From NCBI RefSeq assembly GCF_002245895.1, contig NZ_NPJZ01000001.1, forward strand, positions 682,001 through 746,000: a stretch of 64,000 bases of DNA. The letters are read 5' to 3'. The DNA comes from Rhodococcus sp. OK302 (lineage in GTDB: Bacteria; Actinomycetota; Actinomycetes; Mycobacteriales; Mycobacteriaceae). Every line of letters starts with the position of its first letter. The stretch's first letter is position 1. Below are positions 52,678 through 62,114 of this stretch, piece after piece. The notes below the pieces were generated by a model. The model was given only the letters and a program-made list of their open reading frames with translations, was not told the DNA's origin and did no database searches. The position numbers were made by a program, and so were the translations under genes.

Positions 52678-54042
52678 TCAAGCGGTCGCAGCCACCAGAG
52701 ACGGGCGACGATCGATCACCCGGTTCGCTTTCGACACAGCACGTTCCAGCGTCTCCGGTTCCAGTATTTCGACGACGAAGTTGATATTCGTATCGTTCTT
52801 GAGCCGCGCACGTACGGTGACTGCCAGGTCTGCCTTGAAGGCCGGCACGTCATCGAGTTCGAGTGTCGGGTCGTACTCGACCTGGACGGTGGCAGTGTCC
52901 AGAGTTCCGTCGCGGTCGAGCGTGACCACGAACTCGACGCCGGTACCGGGCACTGAAAGCAGTGACCTTTGGACCTGACTCGGATACACATTGGCGCCCC
53001 GGATGATCAGCATGTCGTCGAGCCGTCCGTAGACGCCGAGCGGGAGGCGCGGGTAGGTCCGGCCGCACGGACAGGGCTCGTAAGTCATGTGCGACTCGTC
53101 CCGTGAGGCGAAACGGATCATGGGCTGCGATTCCCGCCTCAAATGCGTATAGACGACACCGCCACTGACAGAGTCCGGGGCAGCCTGGTTCGGGTTCTCC
53201 TTGTCGACGATTTCAGTCCACACCTGATCCTGCAGGACATGCACGCCAAGTCCGTGTTCACATTCCGCATTGGTGGCGAACGGAGTCATCTCCGACGTTG
53301 TTGCCAAATCTCGCACGGACATACCCCAGCCTTGCTCGAGCGTGTCCCGGATACCAGGAATGGCTGCACCGGGTTCGCCGATGAAGATGCCGAGACGAAG
53401 CGGCGATGCCGCTGTGTCGTAGCCGAGCGAACGTGCCCGCTCCAGCATGTGGAGCGCGTAGGTCGGGGTACTGATCAGCACTGTCGAACCGACTCGGTAC
53501 ATCAACTCGAGTTGGCGTTCTGTCTCGCCGGCGCCGATCGGAAAGGTTGTGGCGCCGATACGTTCACATCCCTGCAGTGCACCCCAGCCGCCGATGAACA
53601 TGCCGAAGACGGTGGCCAGTTGAACCCTGTCGGTAGAACGCACTCCCGTCGTGAAGAAGCCTTGGGCCATCACGTCGGTCACATGCTCCCAGTCGGCATG
53701 GGAGATTCCGTAGAGAGTGGGGGCGCCGGTGGTGCCCGAGGAACCGTGAACGCGAGCGATCTCCGATTCCGCGACGCCGAGGTAGCTGCCGAACGGCGGG
53801 TTCGCAGCCTGATCGTCCCGCAGCATTTGTTTGGTGATCACGGGAACGAGGCGGGTGAAGTCATCGAGACTTCGGACCTGATCGGGATGGAAGCCGTGCG
53901 CGTCGTAATGCCGCCGGTAGAAGGGCAATTCGGTGTAGACGCGGCGCAGTTGCTGCTGCAGCAGAGCGAGAATTTCCAGCTCACGCTCTGCGCGCGGCCG
54001 AGTCTCCAACTTCTCATTCCAGTAGGCACGTTCGGGAGCCAT
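52678..54042 (-). CDS. PaaK-like acyl/aryl-CoA ligase
   Basis: A 454-residue AMP-forming CoA ligase of the phenylacetate-CoA ligase family. The ATP loop is HGSSGTTGAPT (about 109-119), then FIGEPGAAIPGIRDTLE, DLATTSEMTPFATNAE and C-terminal GRLDDMLIIRGANVYPS. A CPCGRTYPRLPLGVYGR zinc-type segment is present. It is the only acid-activating enzyme in the window and lies near the mutase operon, suggesting that it makes the CoA ester used there (inferred). AGGAAGG precedes ATG 54042. Confidence 0.86.
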   Translation of the reverse strand: MAPERAYWNEKLETRPRAERELEILALLQQQLRRVYTELPFYRRHYDAHGFHPDQVRSLDDFTRLVPVITKQMLRDDQAANPPFGSYLGVAESEIARVHGSSGTTGAPTLYGISHADWEHVTDVMAQGFFTTGVRSTDRVQLATVFGMFIGGWGALQGCERIGATTFPIGAGETERQLELMYRVGSTVLISTPTYALHMLERARSLGYDTAASPLRLGIFIGEPGAAIPGIRDTLEQGWGMSVRDLATTSEMTPFATNAECEHGLGVHVLQDQVWTEIVDKENPNQAAPDSVSGGVVYTHLRRESQPMIRFASRDESHMTYEPCPCGRTYPRLPLGVYGRLDDMLIIRGANVYPSQVQRSLLSVPGTGVEFVVTLDRDGTLDTATVQVEYDPTLELDDVPAFKADLAVTVRARLKNDTNINFVVEILEPETLERAVSKANRVIDRRPSLVAATA

Positions 54043-54203
54043 GGACTACCACCTTCCTCTCAATCGTGACCACATCATCTATGCGTTACCGGAGCACGAA
54101 TACCCCCGAAATTGTCGCAGCCGAAGCTCGCATGGACGTCACGTTTGACCGAAGAGTGATAGCAGAAACGATTGAGGCGCAAGCTATTTGCTGGATACCA
54201 TCC

Positions 54204-55013
54204 TCACGACAGGAGACCCGCCGCACGCGCCGCCGACACTGCCGCGTGCCGATTGTGCACGCCGAAGATCCCGCGCAGCACACGCATCCGACGCCGCACG
54301 ACGGGCAGTCCAATCCCCAGACCGTCCGCGATGTCACTGTCGGTGCATCCCGCCGCGGCAAGTTCGAGCACCTTCAGATCCGTCGGCCTGATCGCCGGGG
54401 ACACGCCCCGTTCCAACTCGCCACGCAGGACAACCAGCAGGTCGAGACAAGTACTACGCACCTTGGCATTCACCGGATGCTCCGGCATCTCGGCGAGGTC
54501 GGCCACCATCTCCTCCACGAGAGCGCACCAGCGCGCACGGTCTAGCGTCTCGTCTGCGTGGCCGGCATTCGCCTCCAAGTCGAGTGAAAGCTGCCGCCCT
54601 ACTTCGACAAGTTCGTCGATGGCACGATCACCGATGCTCATCGCGGTGCGAACACCCCCGTACAAGACGGCCCTCACTTGGCCGTGGACACGGGCCGGGA
54701 CAGCGATGAGCGCCCGCAGACCCTCCCTCGCCACAGCACTGTCGTATTCGTGAGTGATTGCGCGCGCGCATGAGTAGTCCCGCACGGATACCGGCCGGCC
54801 TAAAGTCGTGGCCTTGCCGCCAAGCCCCACTCCCGGTGGGAGCGACAACCCATACAACGCCTCGCACCGGTTGCCTCGAAGATTGGTAATCCTCAAGGTC
54901 TCCGAACTGACCCGTCCCGCGAACGCAACGGCTAAGCCAGACCGGTGCTGCACTTGGGTAAGCGCACGGTCCAGCGCACTACTGGCATCGACATCTGCGG
55001 CAACGAGCGTCAT
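54204..55013 (-). CDS. GAF-LuxR transcriptional regulator
   Basis: A 269-residue regulator. The N-terminal GAF-like domain (10-150; LPPGVGLGGKATTLGRPVSV) is followed by a LuxR-type helix-turn-helix at the C-terminus (AAGCTDSDIADGLGIGLPVV and AAVSAARAAGLLS). The GAF part may bind a small ligand or CoA ester. It is divergent from a short LuxR protein whose helix-turn-helix is similar, with an operator copy between. It lies 161 bp upstream of the PaaK-like gene and probably controls it; that gap shows no clear dyad. Confidence 0.83.
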   Translation of the reverse strand: MTLVAADVDASSALDRALTQVQHRSGLAVAFAGRVSSETLRITNLRGNRCEALYGLSLPPGVGLGGKATTLGRPVSVRDYSCARAITHEYDSAVAREGLRALIAVPARVHGQVRAVLYGGVRTAMSIGDRAIDELVEVGRQLSLDLEANAGHADETLDRARWCALVEEMVADLAEMPEHPVNAKVRSTCLDLLVVLRGELERGVSPAIRPTDLKVLELAAAGCTDSDIADGLGIGLPVVRRRMRVLRGIFGVHNRHAAVSAARAAGLLS

Positions 55014-55047
55014 CGGACACCTCTATGTTGTCAAAAGGGTTGAATAT

Positions 55048-55065
55048 GCGAGCACTCGCTCGCAT
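55048..55065. promoter_or_regulatory. Shared operator copy at the LuxR pair
   Basis: GCGAGCACTCGCTCGCAT is identical over 18 bp to 56309-56326 in front of the mutase operon. It lies in the divergent promoter region, 35 bp upstream of the GAF-LuxR start and 40 bp upstream of the small LuxR gene. Confidence 0.7.
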
Positions 55066-55104
55066 AATAGTGCCAGGATGGACGGCGAACAAGAGGGGCT
55101 GAAA

Positions 55105-55452
55105 ATGACCAATCTGCCGCTCACAGTCAGTGAGACCGAGGCGATCCGTCGCGCGTTTGCCGAGCTCAGAACGCTAGCTGCACTCGCAAAATTAGGAAAG
55201 GACAGGCGAACCCTACGAGATTTTGGCCGACGCCTCGTTCCACAGGGACGACACGACGGCCTACTGTCCGAGCGCGAAGTCGACGTGCTCGCACATGCGG
55301 CGACCGGACTTCACAACGTCGGAATTGCAGAAGCCCTGGGTCTTTCGCCCCAAACCGTCAAGAGTTATCTGGGATCTGCGCTCACCAAACTCGGCGCACA
55401 CAGCCGGCAAGAAGCCGTCGACGCTGCCCGCCGAGCAGGCCTGCTCCCCTGA
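55105..55452 (+). CDS. Small LuxR-type regulator
   Basis: A 115-residue protein consisting mainly of a LuxR helix-turn-helix: LSEREVDVLAHAATGLHNVG, IAEALGLSPQTVKSYLGSAL, LGAHSRQEAVDAARRAGLLP. ATG 55105 has GAGGGG 6 bp upstream; ATG 55078 has none. The short N-terminus has no sensor domain, so it may heterodimerise with the divergent GAF-LuxR, which shares its recognition-region pattern and AARxAGLL ending. It converges on the TetR gene with 16 bp between stops. Confidence 0.82.
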   Translation: MTNLPLTVSETEAIRRAFAELRTLAALAKLGKDRRTLRDFGRRLVPQGRHDGLLSEREVDVLAHAATGLHNVGIAEALGLSPQTVKSYLGSALTKLGAHSRQEAVDAARRAGLLP

Positions 55453-55468
55453 TCGCCACCCCGGCTCA

Positions 55469-56065
55469 CTACTTCGCTGACGTCTCCACTTCGAGGCGAG
55501 TCATGATCAGCGCTACGTGCTCGCCGACAAAAACGTCTGACTCGACGTCCTTCACGGCCCACCCTTTGAGCGCCGGCAAGTGACCCAACAAGACGACGTC
55601 CTGCGCCAGCAGTTGCACATGGACGTCTCTGAACAGCCCGTGCCGAACGCCGACGCCGATCACATCCGCAAATAGGCCGGTGATGCCGAGTTCACGTTCC
55701 TTGTAGCGGCGATGCGCGTCTTCGGGCAGGTGGCGGTATTCGCGATACATCAGCAGGATCTGCTCGCGATTCCGAAGACATTCGCGGAGGTACACCTCGA
55801 TCATGAGTCGAAGCTTCTCCGGAAGTTCGCGTTCACCGCTCGTCGTGATCTCGGCAAGAGTCTCCCGCAGGCCACCGTAAATGTTCTCGCAGGCCATCAC
55901 CAGCAGATCGGATTTCGTCTGTATGTAGCGATACAGCCCACCGACGCTCATTCCGAGGTCCTCGGCCAATTCGTTCACCGATACGCTGTCGAACCCGCGC
56001 TCGATGATGTGCCTGGTCGCCACGGCCTGGAGCTGACTCAGTCGCTCCTCGCGACTCACTCTCAT
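55469..56065 (-). CDS. TetR family regulator of the mutase region
   Basis: A 198-residue TetR protein with helix-turn-helix SVNELAEDLGMSVGGLYRYI (about 28-47) and ligand domain containing LMYREYRHLPEDAHRRYKE, as in regulators of acyl-CoA metabolism. It is divergent from the cobalamin-dependent mutase operon; a near-perfect palindrome at 56301-56328 and its copy at 55048-55065 are its likely targets. Its ATG overlaps the stop of a 30-codon frame. Confidence 0.84.
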   Translation of the reverse strand: MRVSREERLSQLQAVATRHIIERGFDSVSVNELAEDLGMSVGGLYRYIQTKSDLLVMACENIYGGLRETLAEITTSGERELPEKLRLMIEVYLRECLRNREQILLMYREYRHLPEDAHRRYKERELGITGLFADVIGVGVRHGLFRDVHVQLLAQDVVLLGHLPALKGWAVKDVESDVFVGEHVALIMTRLEVETSAK

Positions 56066-56154
56066 CGAATCAACCCCGCGGGTGCCGCCGTGCGGAACCA
56101 GCTGGTCAGCGATTCGCGAGCGTGCAGATATTCGCGAGTATCCAAGGGAGTCAT
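56062..56154 (-). CDS. Possible 30-residue leader peptide before the TetR gene
   Basis: ATG 56154 has GAGGA 5 bp upstream and encodes MTPLDTREYLHARESL plus 14 more residues, ending with TGA that overlaps the TetR ATG (ATGA). The TetR gene lacks a comparable site of its own, so this short frame may be translated to couple TetR expression. No family is recognised, and it may be fortuitous. Confidence 0.35.
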   Translation of the reverse strand: MTPLDTREYLHARESLTSWFRTAAPAGLIR

Positions 56155-56300
56155 CAATTCCTCGTCAGGTTTGGGCGCCCCGCGAGCAGGGCGACTGGGA
56201 CGCCGCCGGGGATCCGAGCCAGCATAACTACCGCTGCGGCAAGCCGGTCTGCAACCACCTCGCAGAGGCTTGACGCGCCTCCACACTGTGAGCATACTGC

Positions 56301-56328
56301 AAATGTGAGCGAGCACTCGCTCGCATTT
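56301..56328. promoter_or_regulatory. Operator palindrome upstream of the mutase operon
   Basis: AAATGTGAGCGAG and CTCGCTCGCATTT form 13-bp arms around CA with a single mismatch, ending 30 bp before ATG 56358. Its core recurs exactly at 55048-55065. A TetR dimer site is the likely reading. Confidence 0.75.
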
Positions 56329-56357
56329 GACGCAATGCAACCCCAAGGAGGCATCGC

Positions 56358-56786
56358 ATGGGCGCACCCATCAGGATCATGGTCACCAAGATCGGTCTCG
56401 ACGGCCATGACCGAGGCAGTCGCATCATCGCGGCATACCTACGCGACGCCGGGCATGAAGTCATTTACACCCCGCCGTGGCAGACGATCGACGGAGTGGT
56501 CCGACTCGCGCGCCAGGAGGACGTAGCTGTCATCGGAATCTCTTCCCTGGCAACGGACCACCTGATCATTCCCGACCTGATCGACGAACTCAGGAAGGCC
56601 GAACTCGGCCATGTGGCGATCGTCGTCGGAGGGATCGTCCCCGATAGTGAGCACGCCATGCTCCACGACGCCGGCGTGGCACAGATCTTCGGGCCGGGGT
56701 CCTCCCGTGAGGAGATCGTGGAATCCGTCACTGCACTCGGCGAGGCCGTGTTGGCCGCGCAATTCGGAACGGAGGTCTCAGCATGA
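56358..56786 (+). CDS. Cobalamin-binding small subunit of an acyl-CoA mutase
   Basis: A 142-residue B12-binding protein. The cobalt-coordinating motif D15-x-H17-x-x-G20 ([15 protein letters not shown]) is intact, with [10 protein letters not shown] and [10 protein letters not shown] later, as in the C-terminal domain of methylmalonyl-CoA mutase. It carries adenosylcobalamin for the separately encoded catalytic subunit, as in isobutyryl- and 2-hydroxyisobutyryl-CoA mutases. AAGGAGG precedes ATG 56358. Overlap with the large subunit is 4 bp. Confidence 0.92.
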   Translation: MGAPIRIMVTKIGLDGHDRGSRIIAAYLRDAGHEVIYTPPWQTIDGVVRLARQEDVAVIGISSLATDHLIIPDLIDELRKAELGHVAIVVGGIVPDSEHAMLHDAGVAQIFGPGSSREEIVESVTALGEAVLAAQFGTEVSA

Positions 56787-58444
56787 CCATGGTGGAACCT
56801 ACGAGCGCCCAGGAACTTTGGGCTGCGGAATATGCCGGCCAGGTCCCCGCCGACCGGGTGGTGCGAAATCGGTCGGGAATCACGATCGAACCCCTCTACA
56901 CACCGCAGGACTGGTCGGGTGACCGATTCGCTTCTGATCTCGGATACCCAGGCCAAGCGCCGTACACCCGCGGCATCTACCCGTCCATGTACCGAGGTCG
57001 GACGTGGACGCAGCGCCAGTTGATCGGACTGGGGACCCCGGAAGACTACAACGGCCGCGTCCGTCAAATACTCGATCTCGGCGCCAACGCCATCAGCCTG
57101 CTGCCCTGCAATTCCGGGTTCCGCGGTCTCGATTGCGACGAAGTCCCCACACCTCTACTCGGCACCTGCGGCACGGTCATCAACAACGTCGACCACATGA
57201 GTACCGCGCTCGACGGAGTTCCGCTCGATACGATCTCCACCGCCATGAACGACCCCACACCGTTCACGCTGCTCGCCTTCGTACTGGCCACCGCAAAGCG
57301 CCGCGGCACTCCGTTCGACCGAATCACCGGGACCTCGAACCAGTCTGACTACATTTCCCACTTCGTCGCGAACCACATGTTCTACCGACTCTCCCAGCCA
57401 GGATCTCGACGGGTCCTGGTCGACCACGTCGCGTATTGCCGTGAGCGAGTGCCGGGATGGAACCCGGTGTCCGTCGTGGGCCAGCACATGCAACAGGCCG
57501 GAGCGACCCCGGCAGAGACCATGGGCTTCACACTCTCGACAGCTATCCAATACGCCGAGGACTGCATGGCCCGGGGTCTCGAACCCGACGACATCCTTCC
57601 GCGATTCACATTCTTTTTCGATGTGTCGATCTCGTTCTTCGAGGAGATCGCGAAATTCCGTGCAGGCCGAAGGATTTGGGCCCGGATCGCCAAAGAACGA
57701 CTCGGCGCGAAGGATCCGCGCTCATGGCGGTTCAAGTTCCATGGTCAAACCTCGGGCGTCGACCTCACTGCCCAGCAGCCCCTCAACAACATCGCCCGCG
57801 TGACAACCCAGGCCATGGCCGGAATTTTCTCGGGGCTTCAGTCGATGCATACCGATGCCTACGACGAGGCAATCACTTGCCCGACAGAAGAATCGGCGCG
57901 TATCGCCATTGCCACGCAAAACATTCTGCGCGAAGAAGCTCATCTCTGTGACGTGATCGATCCACTCGGCGGTTCCTACTACATCGAGCAACTAACCGAT
58001 CAGATGGAGGAAGAGATCCTTCGCGTCATGAAGATCGTCGAGGATGCCGGCGGGATGTATGAAGCCGTGGGTTCCGGCCTGGTACAGGGCATGATCGGCC
58101 GCTCCGCGCTCGCCGCCCAGGATCGTATCGACCTCGGCGAAGATCGCGTCATCGGAGTGAACTGCTACCGCTCCGAAGGTGCCGAGGGTACCCAGCCGCC
58201 GCCGTACCGTCCCGATCGAGATGCCATGGAGGCGCATGTCGAAGCCTTCCGGGCATTCAAACGCGATCGGAGCGAAACCGAAGTTCGACGGGGTATCGAC
58301 GGATTGCGCAACGCCGCTCAAAATGAAAAGGAGAATGTGTTCGAAAAAGTAGTCGATGCCGCGATCAGCGGTGTCACTCACGGCGAGATCGTCGGCACGC
58401 TCCGCGACGAACTCGGCTTCGGCAACCCACTGATCGTCGCATGA
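56783..58444 (+). CDS. Cobalamin-dependent acyl-CoA mutase, large subunit of unknown specificity
   Basis: A 553-residue methylmalonyl-CoA mutase-family catalytic subunit (TIM barrel). It keeps [19 protein letters not shown] (61-79), H235 in [45 protein letters not shown] and [12 protein letters not shown]. The substrate loop differs from known members: the usual AFDLPT-x-x-GYDSD region reads [19 protein letters not shown] (103-121), and the GTIQND motif reads GTSNQSD (183-189). It should rearrange a branched acyl-CoA by a radical route, but the acyl group is unknown. The stop overlaps meaB by 4 bp. Confidence 0.88.
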   Translation: MTMVEPTSAQELWAAEYAGQVPADRVVRNRSGITIEPLYTPQDWSGDRFASDLGYPGQAPYTRGIYPSMYRGRTWTQRQLIGLGTPEDYNGRVRQILDLGANAISLLPCNSGFRGLDCDEVPTPLLGTCGTVINNVDHMSTALDGVPLDTISTAMNDPTPFTLLAFVLATAKRRGTPFDRITGTSNQSDYISHFVANHMFYRLSQPGSRRVLVDHVAYCRERVPGWNPVSVVGQHMQQAGATPAETMGFTLSTAIQYAEDCMARGLEPDDILPRFTFFFDVSISFFEEIAKFRAGRRIWARIAKERLGAKDPRSWRFKFHGQTSGVDLTAQQPLNNIARVTTQAMAGIFSGLQSMHTDAYDEAITCPTEESARIAIATQNILREEAHLCDVIDPLGGSYYIEQLTDQMEEEILRVMKIVEDAGGMYEAVGSGLVQGMIGRSALAAQDRIDLGEDRVIGVNCYRSEGAEGTQPPPYRPDRDAMEAHVEAFRAFKRDRSETEVRRGIDGLRNAAQNEKENVFEKVVDAAISGVTHGEIVGTLRDELGFGNPLIVA

Positions 58445-59343
58445 CGGACTCACTCGAGGGACTCGTGGCAGGACTCCTGGCGGGCCACGAAGCAAGTCTC
58501 GCCAGAGCCCTGACCATTCTGGAACGGGGCGGGCCGGACGCCACCAACCTGCGTACGCGTCTGCGACCGCACACGGGACGCGCCGTGGTCGTGGGACTCA
58601 CGGGGCCACCAGGCGCCGGCAAGTCCTCTCTGATCGGCTCCATGGTCACTGTGCTGCGGCGGGCCGGGACGCGTGTCGCCGTACTCGCTGTCGACCCCTC
58701 CAGCCCGGTATCCGGGGGCGCCCTGCTCGGCGACCGAACCAGAATGGGCGCGCACACCTGCGATCCGGGAGTGTTCATCCGTTCGATCGCGTCGAGAGGC
58801 TATACCGGTGGCCTGTCCCGCGCTGTCCCAGCCCTGATCGACGCCGTCGACGCCGCCGGCTGGGACGTCGTACTTCTCGAGACGGTGGGAAGCGGTCAGT
58901 CCGACGTGGAGATCACGGAGTTCGCCGACATCGCCGTCCTCGTATCAGTTCCGGGTTTGGGCGACGATCTCCAAGCGATCAAAGCCGGCGTACTCGAGCT
59001 TGCGGACGTCCTGGTCGTGAACAAGGCCGATCTCCCTGGGGCGAAAAACACTGCGCGCCAGCTTGAACGGATGCTCGCACTACGGCGGGCCGACGCGGTT
59101 CGACCACCCGTGATCAGCACCAGCGTCGTCGACGAAACCGGTATCGAAGACCTCATCTCGGCTGTCGACAAAGCCGAACGCGGCAATGGAACGGTTCGCC
59201 GACTTCGCCGAGAACTCGTCCGAGAAGCAGAGTTGATTTTCGCCCAGAGACTGAGGACCCAACCGCTCGACGAGGCCTGCGCGTCGGTATTCAACGGGAC
59301 CCGGGATTTCGAGGACGTAGTCTCCGAGTTGGCAAAATCCTGA
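58441..59343 (+). CDS. meaB: MeaB/ArgK-family mutase chaperone GTPase
   Basis: A 300-residue G3E GTPase. Walker A GPPGAGKS lies at residues 55-62, [20 protein letters not shown] follows, [14 protein letters not shown] is the switch region, and VVNKADLPG the nucleotide-specificity motif. MeaB guards and reloads adenosylcobalamin in acyl-CoA mutases. It is coupled to the mutase large subunit by ATGA, completing the small-large-chaperone operon. Confidence 0.93.
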   Translation: MTDSLEGLVAGLLAGHEASLARALTILERGGPDATNLRTRLRPHTGRAVVVGLTGPPGAGKSSLIGSMVTVLRRAGTRVAVLAVDPSSPVSGGALLGDRTRMGAHTCDPGVFIRSIASRGYTGGLSRAVPALIDAVDAAGWDVVLLETVGSGQSDVEITEFADIAVLVSVPGLGDDLQAIKAGVLELADVLVVNKADLPGAKNTARQLERMLALRRADAVRPPVISTSVVDETGIEDLISAVDKAERGNGTVRRLRRELVREAELIFAQRLRTQPLDEACASVFNGTRDFEDVVSELAKS

Positions 59344-59361
59344 GATCGAAACCCCGCCGCA

Positions 59362-60684
59362 TCAGCCAATCGGACGCAGTACCGATCTACCCAACAACTC
59401 GCACACCTGCAGAGCCAAGGCCAGATCCAGCTTGTCCCGACCGGCTGTCACTGGATCAGCCAGCGCCTTGTTGACGCGATACTTCACCGTATTGCGGTGC
59501 AAATTCATATAATTGGCGGTATGCAAGTGGCTTTCACCGTGGGCAAAGTAAACACTCAACGTCGTGCGCAGGATTGCGGCCGACGACGTGTCGTCGGCCA
59601 GCGGTCCCAACACTTCCCACACCCAGGATTTTGTCGACTCGAGATTTTCCGACAGAAGTGACACCACCGCGACACCTCGATCTCCGAAACTGACAACAGG
59701 ACGCGACGGCGTATCAGGCACCGCAGCAACCGAATACGCGGCGCGCGCCTGCTGGTGAGAGCGTTTGAATCCGTCGACTCCCGAACCCGGGAGGCCGATG
59801 GCTACCCGACTGCCACCGTCGAGCGGCACGGACGCGGCCAGACTTTCGAGATCCGGCGCCGGGACTCGTCGACCGAAAGGCAGCCACGCCCAGACCGTAC
59901 GACGGTCGATGGCGGTCACGATCACGGATTTGTCCGCACCGGCAGCGGCACCGAGATCACGCACCAGGCGGTCGAGGGCATTAAATCCCAACACATCCGC
60001 GTCCGACGTCGACCAGGCAACGACGGCCAGATGATTCTGATCGAGTCGATACCCGGTTTCGGCTTCGAAAGTTACGGTGTCCCCTCCACTTCCCGAGAGG
60101 AGAGCATGGATCGCGGCCGAGTGCAGGTTGCCTTGCGCGTTGATCCACCGACTCCGCTCCTGCTCGTAGGCATCGAAGACGTAGAGCGTGATCCAGTCGA
60201 TATAGCTGTACACAACGTCCGAAACATGTTTCAACACTGCAAGAGTGAGCCGCGCCGAGATATCGAGAGTGCTGACCTCGTCGTGACAGATACGCATCAG
60301 ATCACCTTGGCCCATGTGGTAGGCACGGACCAACGAGTTGGACGGAACATCTCGCTGGGCGAGGCGTAGAGCATATTCAACCGCCGCAGTGGTCGGTTGC
60401 AGATGATCGATCGGAATATCATTGGCGAGTACGTGAATGATAGTCGTGACGTTTCCCTGAACGCTGGCCTCGAGCATTTCGATCAGGTTGGCGTCATCGT
60501 CCAGTTGATCGATCTCGTGAGCCATCATGACAGCCATCTCGCGGGCAATGTCAGCACTGCGCACGTCGAGGCGACCCGCTAATTCCGCAACCACGGCCAG
60601 CACTTCCGGCTCGGCACTGGCAGGAACTCGGGCGAGACGCCGCTTCGCGCCGGCGCCTCGATCCTTGTTCGTGGGACTGCTCAC
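59362..60684 (-). CDS. PucR-family regulator
   Basis: A 440-residue regulator. The C-terminal PucR-type helix-turn-helix (ANYMNLHRNTVKYRVNKA) is intact, preceded by a GGDEF-like effector region and an N-terminal helical part (EIDQLDDDANLIEMLEASV). GTG 60684 has GGAGG just upstream and overlaps the FAD-oxidoreductase stop (GTGA); a longer frame to 60789 is rejected. It belongs to the DUF3556 operon and converges on meaB with an 18-bp gap. Confidence 0.85.
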   Translation of the reverse strand: MSSPTNKDRGAGAKRRLARVPASAEPEVLAVVAELAGRLDVRSADIAREMAVMMAHEIDQLDDDANLIEMLEASVQGNVTTIIHVLANDIPIDHLQPTTAAVEYALRLAQRDVPSNSLVRAYHMGQGDLMRICHDEVSTLDISARLTLAVLKHVSDVVYSYIDWITLYVFDAYEQERSRWINAQGNLHSAAIHALLSGSGGDTVTFEAETGYRLDQNHLAVVAWSTSDADVLGFNALDRLVRDLGAAAGADKSVIVTAIDRRTVWAWLPFGRRVPAPDLESLAASVPLDGGSRVAIGLPGSGVDGFKRSHQQARAAYSVAAVPDTPSRPVVSFGDRGVAVVSLLSENLESTKSWVWEVLGPLADDTSSAAILRTTLSVYFAHGESHLHTANYMNLHRNTVKYRVNKALADPVTAGRDKLDLALALQVCELLGRSVLRPIG

Positions 60685-62114
60685 AAAACCTCCGCGCCCT
60701 GACGTCGTAGGTACTTCAGCGCCGACTCCGCCGCGTTGTATCCACACATTCCGTGTGCGCCGGCGCCGGGTGGCGTAGACGCCGAGCACAGGTAGGTGCC
60801 CGCGATCCCCGTGCTGTACGGATCAACTGCGATGCGCGGGCGCATTACCACTTGCAGTTCGGAATTGGCGCCGCCGACAATATCGCCGCCCACCTGATTA
60901 GGATTGTCTCGCGCCAGGTCGGCGGTACCGCGGCTTGACGTAGCGATGATCTGTTCCCGAAATCCCGGAGCAAAACGTTCGATCTGACGAATGATCGCCT
61001 CCGTTGCGTCCCCGGAATATCCATGCGGCACATGGGCGTAGGCATACAACGGGTGGATGTTTCCGGACGAACGGGTGGGATCTGCCAGGTACTGCTGACC
61101 GATCAGAACAAACGGCCGCTCCGGCATGCGGCCAGAATTCGTCGCACGCTCACCCGCCACGATCTCCTCGAAACCGCCCGCCAGGTGGACTGTTCCGGCA
61201 CGTCCGCAATCGGGATTGGTCCACGGAACGTGACCTTCGATCGCGAAATCGACTTTGAAGGCTCCGGGTGCTTGCTTGAACTTTCGATACGCCTTCGCCA
61301 CGCGCGACGGGAGTCGATCACCCAGAATCTCGAGCGCTCCACTCGGATTCACATCCAGTAGAACAACATCCGCGTCGGGCAGTTCCCGGGCGCTACGTAC
61401 TCGCACGCCGGTATCGATCTTTCCGCCGTGATCGAGGAGCATCGCCGACATCGCGTCGGTAATCGATCGCGACCCGCCCTCGGCCACCGGCCAGCCGTAG
61501 CGGTGGCCGGCGCCGATAATCATCAAACCCACGGCCGACGTCGCTGGTCGGTTCAGTCGGTAATACGCGTGTGCCGCAACCCCACCGAACAGCGCTCTAC
61601 CCTTCTCTGTCTTCCACAGCTTGGCAGTGACCGTGGCGGGCAGCAGTGCCCGCGGGCCAAAAGCCGCCAGCCGCAACGGATGCCGCGGAATGTTGACAAT
61701 CGGACGCATCAGGTCCGAAGCCAAGGCGTCGAAACCCGTCGACAGGTCGTTGAACATGCGATGCCATCTCTGACCATCTGCGCCGAGTTCCGCCGCCGTC
61801 CGCTCGAGTGAGCGGTACAGAACGCCCGCATCGCCGTTGTCGAGCGGATGCGCACAATCGGCTTCGGCCCAGCGCCAGTTCAACCCGTATCGCTCGAGGT
61901 CCAGCTTGGACAGGTACGGCGAACCGATACCCATCGGGTGAAATGCCGAGCAGTGATCATGGATCAATCCGGGGACGTCGATGGGACCGGATCGGGTACC
62001 CCCACCGATCTGGTCGGCAGCCTCGAGCACCTGCACGTCGACGCCACTACGTGCAAGGTGTACCGCGGCAGCGAGCCCGTTGGGCCCGCTGCCGACAACT
62101 ACGGCTTTGGTCAC
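60681..62114 (-). CDS. Phytoene-desaturase-like FAD oxidoreductase
   Basis: A 477-residue flavoprotein of the CrtI/carotenoid-desaturase-like amine oxidase superfamily. The dinucleotide motif is AVVVGSGPNGLAAAVHLARSG (residues 4-23 in outline) and the C-terminal motif GTYLCSASTPPGAGAHGMCG is typical of the NAD(P)/FAD-dependent group distinct from true CrtI. It overlaps the DUF3556 gene by 4 bp. No carotenoid synthesis genes are nearby, so a lipid or isoprenoid substrate is likelier, without proof. Confidence 0.87.
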   Translation of the reverse strand: MTKAVVVGSGPNGLAAAVHLARSGVDVQVLEAADQIGGGTRSGPIDVPGLIHDHCSAFHPMGIGSPYLSKLDLERYGLNWRWAEADCAHPLDNGDAGVLYRSLERTAAELGADGQRWHRMFNDLSTGFDALASDLMRPIVNIPRHPLRLAAFGPRALLPATVTAKLWKTEKGRALFGGVAAHAYYRLNRPATSAVGLMIIGAGHRYGWPVAEGGSRSITDAMSAMLLDHGGKIDTGVRVRSARELPDADVVLLDVNPSGALEILGDRLPSRVAKAYRKFKQAPGAFKVDFAIEGHVPWTNPDCGRAGTVHLAGGFEEIVAGERATNSGRMPERPFVLIGQQYLADPTRSSGNIHPLYAYAHVPHGYSGDATEAIIRQIERFAPGFREQIIATSSRGTADLARDNPNQVGGDIVGGANSELQVVMRPRIAVDPYSTGIAGTYLCSASTPPGAGAHGMCGYNAAESALKYLRRQGAEVL

